Shown here piece after piece: positions 33,651 through 45,900 of a stretch of 64,000 nucleotides of DNA (within the stretch, counting starts at the first letter, position 1; every line of letters starts with the position of its first letter). The translations under genes and the position numbers were made by a program. This DNA is from Pyrrhosoma nymphula (taxonomy: Eukaryota > Arthropoda > Insecta > Odonata > Coenagrionidae), in NCBI GenBank assembly GCA_963573305.1, contig OY754331.1:70111275-70175274 (forward strand). The letters are read 5' to 3'. Under the pieces are notes generated by a model, which saw nothing but the letters and a program-made list of their open reading frames with translations, made no database searches and was not told the origin of the DNA.

Positions 33651-35705
33651 GTGAGTGTAGTTGTTATTACACATGTGTAGACCTCTTAGGCCTGGTATCA
33701 TTATGTCTGGTAAACATCGGGTGGAAGATGACGTAGCCTTTTCATTTACTTGATTTAAACTGTAAGTTCAGATTTTGTATGTTGCATCCATTGAGGTGGA
33801 TGGAGAGGGTGCTTGCTATGGTGGCCAATGCTTGGAGCCATGACGTGGGCATGGCCAGAGCATCATCTTTCTTCCCCCTGATTTACCCTAGCGCTTACGG
33901 GCTGGGGTACTAATTTTGCAATTTTATGATGTTTTCTATCATTAACTTACTTGAAATCAGCATGCATGTACTTCTTGAAAATGCATTATTCATGTATACA
34001 TTTTTTTATTTATTTTAATTAATAATCATCTGTATTCCAACCAAATAATCCAAAGTCAAATCAATAGGTCCTAGTAACTAATATATGTTTTAAGAGTTAC
34101 TTACTCTAATTTTCAACAGAAGGTAGATATTCCTGCTTATTATCTGCTAATGCATCCACTCCTCTGTGCAATCAAGCAAGGAAAGAATAGGGAGAATGGA
34201 TATTTTGGTCGTCAGTGTACAGTTTGATGACATCATGCTCTCTCCATCTACCTCAATGATTATGTCAAACTCTTGATTGCTAGCTGATATGTCTTATGAA
34301 TGGGAGAACATATTAGTTTTCATGCCAAGGAAATATGTACATATTTAACCAGAGAATGTAAACCCAGGCCTGTCTCGTTATTTAAACCATTTGCTTCATC
34401 TTGAGTTTTTGAATTTTTGATCCTTCTGCTACCAAGAGGCCAATCTATTGCACTCTGGGACCTGTGCAAAAACTGCTACCATCTTATATATCTGCTGATA
34501 TTTTTGACACCTTCAAAGGGCAGTCTAAATGCATTATCTTTCCCCAGTTTTACCTAATCTATATGTTATCTCTGAAAAATTAACATTTGTAGAATAAATA
34601 AGTATATTGTTTTTTTTTTATTTAAGGACTAAATCATAAAACACTATTCAAAAATAGCCTTTTCCGTCTATTGTACCACCAGAAATTTTTTGGGAGCAAA
34701 AAAGTTGCAAATAAGTGGTGTCATTGGTACCATATTTTCCAGCATGTAGAAAGTTATGATTCTCTGTAATTTTTCAAGTTAGATTTTAGAAGAATAAAAC
34801 TACAATCAACATCCATAAACTTAGGGAATTTATGGGAAGAAAATGGAGATGTTAACTTAAAAAAATAGCTTCTGTACTAGAGTTATTCATTATAGAATCT
34901 AAGGAACAAATGAATGATGGAGAGTGCACCTTTAGCTCACTGCTGCAATGCAGTGTGTAGTGAAAATAGGGAGAAGGGCACCTTCAGGGGCAAGGCAAAA
35001 TGGGATGTGTGAAAACTTTACTAGCTTTACCCTAAGCTCAAGAGATGCAGGCAGATTTTAGAATGTATTTCCAAGAGAAAATGCCGTACTGGCCAAGAAA
35101 TGTGGTATTCTTCATCCATTATAAAAGTGCAGTTGATAGAAATACATGCAATCAGTAAAACACATTTAGTGCCGGCTGGAGTGAAGCGACCAAGGAAGCC
35201 AAAATGTTGGCCTCTGCTTGCATCATATGGTCATGGTAATATATTGTTCACTTTTCATGACTTTCTTTGCCAAATCAGTAGATTTCATTAAGTTGTAGTA
35301 TTTTAAATGCTTTTAAGTGTTGTCAAAAGTAACTATGTGTATTTTTGCTACCATGATAATGCTGTGCCAGCATAATGATGTGCTAACATAATTCTGTGCT
35401 AAAATAATGATGTGCTAACATAATGATGTGCTAACATAATTATATGCCTTATGTAACTGGTGTAATGACTGCTAACTATCCATGATGGCATCGTTACTAC
35501 GTTAAGTCTGCATCACCAAAGTGCCTGTGCAAGCCAGTACCCTATTTTTCCAGCTGTGTAATTATAATGGATGAAGTATAACCGCTATCAGGAATCGTCA
35601 TTAATTTTTAAGCACCTTTTTCCCATCTAAATAATCTAAGAATGGTGTAAACCAGTAACATAAAGTGGAACAGGCATGACTAATGAATGGACTTGCCTAT
35701 TTCAG
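33651..35705 (+). other. 2.1 kb intron with a short minisatellite
   Basis: GT-AG intron. A 16 bp minisatellite lies at 35356-35435. Other sequence is AT-rich with no identified gene. Confidence 0.65.
35356..35435 (+). repeat. Minisatellite, five units of 16 bp (ATAATGATGTGCTAAC)
   Basis: Five consecutive units, three identical or nearly so and two with two to three changes, followed by a decayed sixth (ATAATTATATGCC). Confidence 0.85.
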
Positions 35706-35863
35706 TGAGCGTTCGGGCCACGGAATTCTGGAATTTTCTCCAGAGAAGGCGGGACTAGACGTCACTCCCCTCAACTTGGATTTTGGGGAAAGTGCTGGAG
35801 ATGGAGAGCAAAGTCGAAGTGGTCAGCAACACCAGAGGTCATCTACTTTTAATTCTATAGCAG
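35706..35863 (+). CDS. sei: ERG-type K+ channel exon: C-terminal region
   Basis: Follows tttcag. The first T completes Phe (DF-ERSGHGILEFSPEK), then AGLDVTPLNLDFGESAGDGE and QSRSGQQHQRSSTFNSIAG. Phase 2 in and phase 1 out, with donor GCAG|gtatgt. The acidic and Ser/Gln-rich composition suggests a flexible cytoplasmic tail. It is assigned to the channel by phase continuity with both neighbours rather than by a strong family motif. Confidence 0.82.
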
Positions 35864-38800
35864 GTATGTAAAATTGCTGGGCAATGGAATATTGGAGGAA
35901 AACTTTCAAAACATTTTGTCTCATGATAACTGTGACAATGTGAATACTTTACACTTGCAGTAATTAATTAGTTCTCTCTCTTTTGAGTTGAATATCAGTC
36001 AAGGATTCTCCATGGTAGATTTGGGGGATGCCATATCTTTAATGTTCCCTTTCAAGACAGTTTTAGTAGCTCATTGTTTGATCTCTCAATTACTCTTGTG
36101 ATAGATTGTAGTACTCCTATGTCCTTAACCCTCAGTTAATGATTTTCATTATCCTAGTAGACAAATTGTCCTCATTTGTTGTTATGAGAGCATTGCTAAA
36201 TATTTCTCCAGGTGCATTGTGTTAAAGGTTGAGATAAAGTTTGTAATTTTTTTGTGATTGCTATGTTCATAAAATTGTCTTCAATTTTCATATGATGACA
36301 ATCATCTTGCTCCGATAGCCATGCAATGGACCTCTTCTCATGGTTTTATGGTATTTGAATAAAATGCAACAATGTTATATTTCCACATCTTTTTACTTGC
36401 ATTTTCATTATTGTTACTTGCTTTTCAAATAATTTCTACTATTTTTGGTAATAAAATTATATATTCAGTTATTTCAATTTTCAGCCTATTATATGAGTTT
36501 CTTTTTTAATAAATAGACTTTTTGCATGCGTATTTGGAATGTATTATTGTCATATAAATCTTTAGAGAGTTGTTTTATTCAACTAATCACCCATTTGAAT
36601 TATTGAAGTATTTTGTATGACTTAATACTCTTTCTCTTGAGCATATTTAGATAAAGTACTGGCTTTTTCAGTAATCTGCATCTTGCTATCAATTGAGATA
36701 CTGGTATATTATTCTAAATCTTATATTGTTATTAATGTCCTTTTTTCACTTAATTTGTGTTTGCATGTTTATAATCCATTCAAGAAAGAAACACTTGATA
36801 CTTACCAATGAATGTTGATTACAATCAAGGTTTAAATGGTCAAAGAAAGGCATTTATTTTTAGCAAGTTGGGCTGTTACCAGCTTTGCACGGCTCTGCTG
36901 GAGTTCAAATTTTTCATGGTTATTCAGATTACACTCTCAAAAATTAAGTCATCAGCTGAGGACAACTTAAAATGCTTTAAAATCTTTTTTTATTTGCATT
37001 CTCACTGCATGAAATAGAGAGAGACAGTCAGGACTTACTGTTGAGTTGTATTCAGATATAAAATAACTGAATTTAAACCTAGTCTAAAAATAAGAATTGC
37101 CGAACAAATTATGGCTGGAATGTAAGTAGCCAGCTCAGTACTACATGCTGATTTGGTTCCTGGTCAATTAGATCAGGTATCAGGAAAAAAAATAATTTTA
37201 GATTGAATGTGAAGTATGGTTATTCATAGATTATTTGTATTTGTATATTTGGAATTATAGATAATCCAGCTGGAATGTGATATTATTTATCACATGCATA
37301 TAAAAAAGAAAATAAGCTGGAAGGCCCTGGAACTTTCACCTTTTTTGCCCAAATAAATAAACCCTCTAAGTGATGAAATATATTAATCATAGCTTGCAAA
37401 GACAAGCATAACTGTTGAAAATATATCACACGTAGTTAGCTAAGGACCATGCATGGTGCTATGCAAATTCTGGCGGCTCCCACATAAATGAATTATCCAG
37501 AAAATCAGATAATTTAAATTAGTTTAAGCGATGGTATTTTTTTTTGACAGAAAAAGCTCTTCTTCTAGTGACTTGAATTTGTTTCCCCTTGAGTCTCAAT
37601 GAGGTTTCTTTAATAGATATCTTTTCGTCAGCATGATTAAGTAAGCCAGACTTCATTTGAGTACAAAATAAAAAGATATTTGTGTGCCTACTTTGGGGAA
37701 AAGCATAGCTTCCCTGCACATCAGTAAAATATTGGTCTCCAAGTAAGTCATTGGTCTTATAATTCATGACTACCTATCTTCTGTCAAGAATCTGCGAACG
37801 TTTTAACTTAACTGATCAACAAGCTGCTTTTCATTCTAGATAAAGTAGAATTCACTCTTAATTTTATCTAGACCAAATTATTTTGAACAAAGTTGACATG
37901 AAGCTTGTGTGAATCCTTCTTATTCATATTTTAGTCCTTGATTCAGATGTATTGTAAATGTTTCCGTACTTCATGAGCAAACCTTTCAGTATGCTGAAAG
38001 TAGGTTCTTGAAATAGGCATAAATTTTGGTGATCACATTGAAAGGAAAATGTGATCCTACTTCTATTTTCCATCATAGTTTCTTGCGAACAAGTACTAAA
38101 TAAAAATCGTATGGAAAACAGTTATATTTCTTGGTCTTATTTCTATCAGTATTTATTTATTCATGCCCATGCAGTGGGGCTGGAAGATATTGTAGTGTCT
38201 TCAGCAATGCCAAAGACTTCATGGTGCTGGAATATTATCTCCTAAAGATTGAAAGTAAATACCTATTTTAAATTCAGTATTCCTTCCAAAAAATAAGTGT
38301 ATCACTTAAAGTGCTGTGTTCAATTTACTGTTGTGTAATTGTTCCTACTGCAGTTTGACAGTGATAATTTTTTTGGTTATACAGGAGCCATTTTTGTAAT
38401 GTAAATGTTTTACCTTACCTGTAAGCTTTTCTCATGTGAGGTTAATTATTTTACTACTGGCAAGTTAATTGAATCTAAATTTACTATTGTGTTTAAAAAG
38501 CAAATGCAGAAGAGCTGTCGGAACTTGTCTTAAACCATCTACTTCTTCAAATCGTTGTTTCTAGAATTTTATAGAATGAATTGTAGGTCACACTATCATA
38601 GGAACAAATCCAATGTATTTGAATCTTGAATGTTGTTGAATTTTCTGTGCTTTGATGGTCCTTATATGCTTGGAGGTTCAACCACTGATAGTGATAAATG
38701 TGTTCCAGCCAGAATACAACCAATATGGAATTAAATTTTTATATAAAATAGATTGCTCTCTGAAGTAAATGCTTCCATTTTTCATTACTTTGTGGTAAAG

Positions 38801-39407
38801 AACAAAGTAAGAATTTTTTTGAAAAAATCAGTAATCTAATATAGTAATATAATATATATATATAAGAAATTGAGATTGAGTGTCCTTAATGTTAATATTT
38901 TGTTAAAGTAACTTGGTGTGCTTCTTTAGCATTCCCCGAACTTCATCTGTTAGAGGGAGCATCTGACAGAGCTTGTTTTCCATATTTTTTGCATAAATGT
39001 ATTCAAACTTATGAACTTATTTATAGCTCCCATTGGAGGACATTAAATTATTGTTAAGTTAAATCGCAACCAATACTAAACATTGGCACTAATAACTTGA
39101 TTGTTGATACACCTCTAAAGTCACACTCACTCAAGCAATGCTATCAACTAAATACAGTTATTGTAAAGGCTATCAGCGTGATTCATAGTAAAATAGTCAT
39201 TGCTGAACTTTGTGTGATCCACTAATCCTTGCCCCAATGGTATTGGGGTCGGTAGATGTGGGCCCTTAAACAGTTTCTTCGGGGATAAGTATTGTTGGAC
39301 TTCTCCTGCAGGTTTAAAGTATAAATTCACTCACAATAAATAAAACTTATCATTCCTAGCTAAATCCCAAATTCTCCTAAGTTTTATTTTAATAAATCAA
39401 TTTAGAT

Positions 39408-39560
39408 GAGGGCAATGGTTTGCCATGATAGAAACCCCAGTTCCCATTCAGTCACTCAAGTTAAACATCATTGGGCTCGGCTCAAATTAGGAGGGATGAT
39501 TCTCCTACTTGTCCGAGTGCTGTTGTCCCTCTATGCATGTGGCAGACTGTATTTGCGAAA
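39408..39560 (+). mobile_element. Degraded 5S-rRNA-derived SINE, copy 3
   Basis: GAGGGCAATGG(TT)TGCCATGATAGAAACCC, CAGTTCCCATTCAGTCACTC, AAGTTAAACATCATTGGGCT and, further on, GTGCTGTTGTCCCTCTATGC plus TGTGGCAGACTG follow the order of copies 1 and 2 with many substitutions. The C-box region is largely lost. No TSD could be found. Older than the other two copies. Confidence 0.65.
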
Positions 39561-41217
39561 TGATCTTAGCCATAAATGTATGTTAATAAATGCTACTAAT
39601 ATCAATGATGTCACAATTACAAGCATGAATGATCATTTTAAACAATATGCAGTCCATTTAATTCAGGTTAAATGGGATATCAAATTTTCACCCTGGAAAA
39701 TATTTACATAGTGCTTTTTTCTAGATAATGTACCTTCCAATTGTACATAAGCAAATACATATAGGTGATCATTCATTCCATTATTAACGTGAAACCTCTT
39801 AAATGTGTCAAGATTCTTAAACCTTAGTTACTTCAGTCTGTATGAAAATTAAATCAGCTACTCTGACAATAGGTTCTTCAAATCCCAAGTTAGCTCGCAT
39901 CATCATTAATGTAGTCTCTAATAAAGGCAGCTTGACTGATTCACTGCAAATCCACTCAAAATTCTTCACTTTCCATTAGACTCCCTTCAATTATTGCTCA
40001 CATAACACCAGGCTTTGTGAGAACACCATCCTATTGTTTTCTCTTTGTTTTGTTGTACATATATTCAATAGCTATCTCACGTGCAATACAAGCTAAGTGT
40101 CGGTCAAAACTACGGATTACTTCTTATGAATATATTAGTGTGCATCATTTGTTGAATATTCGATTTTTGAACTGAATTACGGCATTTATCCAGTGATTTT
40201 TCTCTATTTACAGTAGAACCTTGTTATAACGTTACTTGATGTGACGTAAAATTTGATATAACGTCAGCTGAAGGAAGGAACCAACAAAACCCCTATCTTT
40301 GCCTATGTAAAAATCTTGATGTAACTTAAAATTTGATATAACATTATAACATAAAGCCGTCGAGGCACCACCAGATGTCATTATTTCGTTGTTACACAAA
40401 TAGGATTAGTTCCCGCATTAGGTGTGGATGGTGCTGAAGTAGTGCGGCACGGGGAATACCACCCGATTCTAATCTACGTACGAGTATTTCTTTAATTGAA
40501 TTTATGATTAATAGAGAACACTGAACCCATTTAATGCGATAAAAGTTTTTAAAATAACATAGCCAGAGGTAACTGACAAGTAGTGCACATTTTAGAGGTT
40601 AACTCAATTTTTCACGTAAACAAGAACACTTGCATGATAAAGAAAGACTAGTTTTCAAACAAAACACTGAGGGAAATACCATGGGGTCTTTCTCTATCTC
40701 GAAGCTACAGATGCGGTAGCTTCTAATTAGCTACAGGAATTGTCTACCAACTGTATTCTCTTACTCAATTGAATTTTCTCAAGAACGTAACAGAAAGTTG
40801 AGAGGTTTGGAGAAAGGCGGGTACAAAAATATTTTAACACTCTGGGTGCTGGGTGTATTTTGATAGGTCTATCCCTCAGTGCTGGCTATTTTTTGCACTT
40901 TTTATAGCGGTGTTATGAAAAAACTAAGGTACACAGGGGTTGTTAACATTATTTTAAAGATTACATAATCTTTCAAATGATAAATTTTTTTCACATTATT
41001 TTATGCACAAAGGAGCACCTTGCATTTAAAGAAAGCAATATTTTGAATTTTCAAAAAGTTGAAAATTTATTCTTCTTGCTAAATATATTTTGAAAAAATA
41101 AAAAGTACACATTTTGCATTTGGACGGGTTTATCAACATGAAGTAAAATAATAAAATTGAATATAGAGACAATCAATGCAAATGTACTCCAAGTAAAATA
41201 AAGTAGAAAAACAAGTA

Positions 41218-41770
41218 CAGTGAACTCTCGATTATCTGTGCGAGGATTATCCATGTTGCGGATTATCCATGCGTAGTTTTTTACTCTTCGTCGATATTTT
41301 CTGCGGAAAATATAAAAAAAATCAATCAAAAAACACATTCGAAAGTGCCCCTGCCCTCCAGCATGTGAATGATAGCGATATTGTTTATGCCGCGATCAGA
41401 AAATGGGAGAGGAAGGGAGTGGGGAGAGTTGAAGTAGCGGGGATGAAGATGAGGGGAGCAGTGAACGCATGAGTCACAGCCAGGTGCTCAACTTCGTAGA
41501 TGGTTTGCTGCAGTACACGGAGCAGTGGGAATACGACTACAATGGCATTATAGATGCTAAAAAGATATGCGGTGGGGTGAAGAAAACTCACAATTAGTCC
41601 ATGAAACAATCTAAAATAACGGACTGTGTGCGCAAATGATATTACATTGTTTTTTTTACGTATATTATTGAAATTATAAGAAATAAAAATGAAAGTTCAG
41701 ACTATCCGTATTTTCTGATTGTCTGTGCGTCCTCTCCCCATTTTTAGCCCAGATAATCGAGAGCTCACTG
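41218..41770 (+). mobile_element. 553 bp Tigger deletion derivative retaining transposase C-terminus
   Basis: The TIRs CAGTGAACTCTCGATTATCT and (inverted) CAGTGAGCTCTCGATTATCT are flanked by TA at 41216-41217 and 41771-41772. Between about 41440 and 41640 the plus strand reads SGDEDEGSS, SHSQVLNFVDGLLQYTEQ, DYNGIIDAKKICGGVKK and, after one stop, SKITDCVRK. This matches the pattern of Tigger/pogo transposase C-termini (acidic stretch, ALxxxxxLxxYxEQ, xKITDxF-like tail). It is an internally deleted copy inside the 40211-43021 element. Confidence 0.65.
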
Positions 41771-42155
41771 TATTAAATTTTGATTCTTTCATTTGCATAT
41801 AAGTATCAATGCCCAAATTCCAAATACCAAAAATTATTTTGGGTCGAGAAATAGAACTGAAGATGGATAAAATGGACAGATGGACGAAAGATACATGGAC
41901 TGAAGACCATGATATAAAGGGAAAACCTTGGGTAAGCTTGGAGGTTGTAAGAAATAGATGAGTAACATAGATGCCATGAAAGTGAAAGAAAGTATGTACA
42001 GTAAAGGAATGCACAGAGTAAGACAACAAGTTATTTAGTTGAGTCTTTACATTGATAAATGGTTTCCTGATATTTAATTCTAACCTTTCTTAACCAGTAG
42101 GATACTTCTAGGGTCTTCAAAATTTACTGAATAAAAATATCATGAAATCTTGTTA

Positions 42156-42932
42156 GTTCGCAGGTTTCCGTGGCGTTGATCTAATGATTTCAACATTTCT
42201 CGGGTTGCATCCGTGTCAGTTGTCATTCAGCACAACGGTTTCGCCAGCTATCCTGCTGGCGTCCTCAGGTGAAGGATAGCGAGAAGGTTGTTTGTGGTCT
42301 GTCCTTATATAGGCCAAGTTAGGTGCCAAAAAGCGATCAATGCTCCAGCCAATCATGGAGCAGCATTGCGTTTGCGCGGGAAACTTACTACTCTCTTCCA
42401 AGTGCTGTGTAATGGGTATCCATCTTCTCTGTTGAAATTCTTTAGTGTTTTTATGATTTCTATAGCCTCTCTTATTATTCTCGGGAAGTACCTGTTTTCC
42501 TTTCCTAGGAACATCAGAGAGTGACAAAATATAGACAATTCAAAGCATCTGCCATCTCAGAGCACCCATGGAGTGAACCGGGACACACCGTACAATTCGA
42601 AGATCCTAAAATAATTGCCAAGGAAAACAGGTACTTCCCGAGAATAATAAGAGAGGCTATAGAAATCATAAAAACACCAAAGAATTTCAACAGAGAAGAT
42701 GGATACCCATTACACAGCGCTTGGAAAAGAGTAGTAAGTTTCCTGCACAAACGCGACGCTGCTCTATGATTGGCCGGAGCATTGATCGCTTTTTGGCGCC
42801 TGACTTGGCCTATATAGGGACGGACCACAACCTTCTTGCTATCCTTCACCTGAGGACGCCAGCAGGATAGCTGGCGAAACTGTTGTGCTGAATGACAACT
42901 GATGCGGATGCAACCCGAGAAATGTTGAAATC
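42156..42932. mobile_element. Palindromic Penelope-like element: two GIY-YIG 3' ends head-to-head, 17 bp TSD
   Basis: Left arm 42184-42502 and right arm 42620-42934 are inverted repeats around a 117 bp spacer. The plus strand from about 42530 reads FKASAISEHPWSEPGHTVQF, ENRYFPRIIREAIEIIKTPK and NFNREDGYPLHSAWKRVVSF, a good match in style to the C-terminal GIY-YIG endonuclease domain of Penelope-like elements. The left arm encodes the same C-terminal half on the minus strand, from 42538 down. Both 3' ends face outward; the plus copy is longer at its 5' end. ATCATGAAATCTTGTTA at 42139-42155 and 42933-42949 is an exact 17 bp direct repeat (its first bases overlap the arm). Twenty-eight extra bases lie only on the left (42156-42183). 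Confidence 0.8.
42850..42880 (+). ncRNA. Hammerhead-like motif in the PLE terminal repeat
   Basis: CTGAGGA (42850-42856) is followed by a 7 bp hairpin CGCCAGC/GCTGGCG with an AGGATA loop and then GAAAC (42876-42880). CTGANGA...GAAA is the conserved hammerhead core. The last stem pair uses the first G of GAAA, so the geometry is not canonical and self-cleavage is uncertain. A mirrored copy lies on the minus strand in the left arm near 42240-42270. Confidence 0.4.
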
Positions 42933-45900
42933 ATCATGAAATCTTGTTATAACATAATTTGTTATAGTGTAAAGGCACATTTCATACCCCCTTGCCTTTA
43001 CGTTATAACAAGGTTCTACTGTAGTACATTATTTCTTTCGGTGAGTTAAGAATGATTACAAGAAAACTAGATAAAAATTGGAAAAAATGTTCATGCATTT
43101 TTCCTCAATTAATGATTGCATTTGTCGTCTTTTTATGTAAAGGATTCTTGGAAAACTTTTTTTCACAGAAGGATGTTTCTTTTAATACCACTTTTTCATG
43201 ATCATTGTTTCTTTTCAATGCATTATGCATTTGAAATGCACATACTAAAGTTATCCACCTCTCCACAAACCTCTGTTAGTAACCAGTCTTGCCATCCTGG
43301 TAGTAAATTAGTGATCCAATGTTTCTACTGAACCAGTTGTGCGAATAGGATACTAAAATTTTGATAGATCCTTAGCTTAGTTCAAATGCTGTTCCTTTTG
43401 TTCTGTACCTTAATTTTTACTTTTCTGTGTTTGAAAATCTAATGCCTGTGATCTGTGATACAGAAAATTAAACCTATCAATAATTAATTAATAATAATTC
43501 TTGAATTGACATGACTTTCTGACAAAAAAGTTTACTTTTTGCATAATAAAAAAGGATGAAAATATTTTGTCACTTTTCACATGAATTTCCACATTGTACA
43601 CCGATCCTTTTTAGCGAAGAAATGTGACTAATATCCCAATTTCAAGTTGTATGGCAAGGAAGGTAATCTTTTCCTATTAGAGTTCAAGTACATATACTCT
43701 TCTGCACTTCTTTTATCTTCCAGCATTCTTGCATTGCTTCATGCACGCTTTCATGCAAAGAATCTCCTCTTGAGAGCTGTTTTGGCCACATTCACCCATG
43801 ACACACTCTACCTACCATTCTCTTTTCACATCTTTTAGTCACTCTTACACACTGTTAACTCTTACATGCACCACCTGTCTTATAAATATCATTTTGGTAA
43901 CAAAACACTCATTCATTTTCTCAGCTAGAACAAATCACCAAAGTGTACTTTCTTTCAATACTCCCAAGTACCAATTCATTTGGAAAAATTTTGAATTATG
44001 CAATGAATCAAAAATATTGAAATTCTTCAACAAAAAAACTTGAAAGTTTCTTGGAAATTTTTTTTAAAAAGCTTGAATAGTTGAAAAAAACGCCAGGAAT
44101 TTTATGCTGAATTGGAGAATGACAAATGAAGATCATTACTGTAGTTTTGATATCAGTTAGATATTAGGGGAGTTCATCATATATGCAAGCTCCATTAAAA
44201 ACAAACAGTAGGAGTAACTATGGTAGTTTAGATTCTCAAAAGAATCATACTATGTATGTAAATAAAGTAGCCAATATTTCCGGGGAGAATGAGTTGCTGA
44301 AGGAATGTGATCGTTTTCCATAGTTTGGCTACATGTTATTGTACTCAAGCAATCATAATGAAAAGTAATTCCCTTGGTGTCATCAGATTTATATTTTCTT
44401 ATATATTGATATATGTATTTGTATGCACAGGAGAGTGATTTTGATATTGTTCTTCATTGAATATTTGGGAAGTGAAGAGGACAACAGGAGAAATGAATGA
44501 ATTTCATGTTGTAAAGTGGGAAAAGTGGTTTGCAAATGAACTTCATTAAGTTTTGCTATATCAAGAATGCAAAATACATTCACAGAAATGACTCTGAATT
44601 TTTGTAGCTGCCAAAATAGAGGCTTCAGAAATTGATATACATATGTACCAAGTACCTGTGTATACACTGGTGAAATACTGGAGGCCTGTCTTTTTAATCT
44701 TGGAAATTAGTTGTGAAACGTTACCTATTTCTTATTATTGAAATATGTACTAGATACTGTTTATGTTAAAACAGAAAATCTTCAGCTTTCAAGGAACTTT
44801 TTAATTGAGTTAATTATAAATTTCTATTAAAGTTTGTATGTCTTTGAGACATTAAATATCTAAACTAAATACCATTGTGATATTTTTTCTTGTTTCTGTG
44901 AGGGTATTATGCCAATGCTTATGTGGGAGGGTTTTATTTTGTTTTCCCATCGTAAAAACCTTCATTTTGGTTTATGTTATTTTTGAGTCAGTGAAAAAGT
45001 TTCATTTTTTACTTAGTTTGTGAAATGTTTTGGTTAAGTTGAGTGTTAGCAAATATAGCTACACCCCAAGAAAAACTGAGTGATTTGAAAATGAAGTGGA
45101 GAATTATGTACATATTTACTAATGGTGTTGACAACCTCCTTTGTAAATTTCCTACTGGTCACATGGGGTGAATAATTAAATTAAGGAGCTCATGAAAGCA
45201 AGTAAATTAAATTTCTGAATAAATATTTGAGGGGTATTTTTGGATTTTATATTTGTTGTTGGCACATAGTAGGTTTGTTTGTAAACTTTTTATTGAAGCA
45301 GTATTCGTAACTTAATTTAAAAATGATTACCCATGTGCTCTGAAAAACTGGAAGAATCCCGGATTCAGTAACTTCAACTGATAATTTTTATTCTTCGGTT
45401 GATACAGATGCAAAGAAATTGTGACTCACCATCAGTTTTGTATGCATCAAATCATTCTTTGAAACATTTATTTGTGAACTTATAAAAATGATGTGCTAGT
45501 GAATAATTTAACATTCATTCAAAATGATTTCTCAGATATTCTGAAACATTAAGAGCCAACTACTGTGCAGATTTTGGCTATATATTTACCACATTCTTCT
45601 TTACTGTATGCGATTGTGAAGAGTACTCCATCTTCTTCTTCTTAGTCTTCAACCTTATTCAGATCTACTTAATGAGAGAACTAATGGGGTTATCTCCAGC
45701 ATTAGAGGCATTGAGCATTAGTCTACAGAAAACCAATCCACGGCCAGATTTAGCTTAGTACAAGCAGAGTACCATAATTTGTAGAACTACAAAATATTTA
45801 AAGACATTTGCATGATGTTTTCCACTAAAATTTCATGTATTTTACATGAATTAATTACTATAAAATTGACTGGTTCGTTTGTTTTAGAAAAACCTAATGC

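Larger units (their letters stand above)
40211..43021. mobile_element. 2.8 kb TIR element (CAGTAGAACCTTGTTATAAC ends) hosting two nested elements
   Basis: CAGTAGAACCTTGTTATAAC at 40211 onward is matched by its inverted copy ending at 43021; TA flanks both sides (40209-40210 and 43022-43023). Interior sequence near both ends repeats TAACGT/GATATAAC words, typical of pogo/Tigger-type subterminal regions. Removing the nested elements leaves about 1.5 kb without recognisable transposase, so it is non-autonomous. Confidence 0.7.

Noticed and set aside
33275..33736. Overlapping plus and minus frames in the 33259-33650 exon
   Set aside because: They arise from the GC-rich exon. Only the frame chained by phase from 31568 to 35706 makes sense as the channel.
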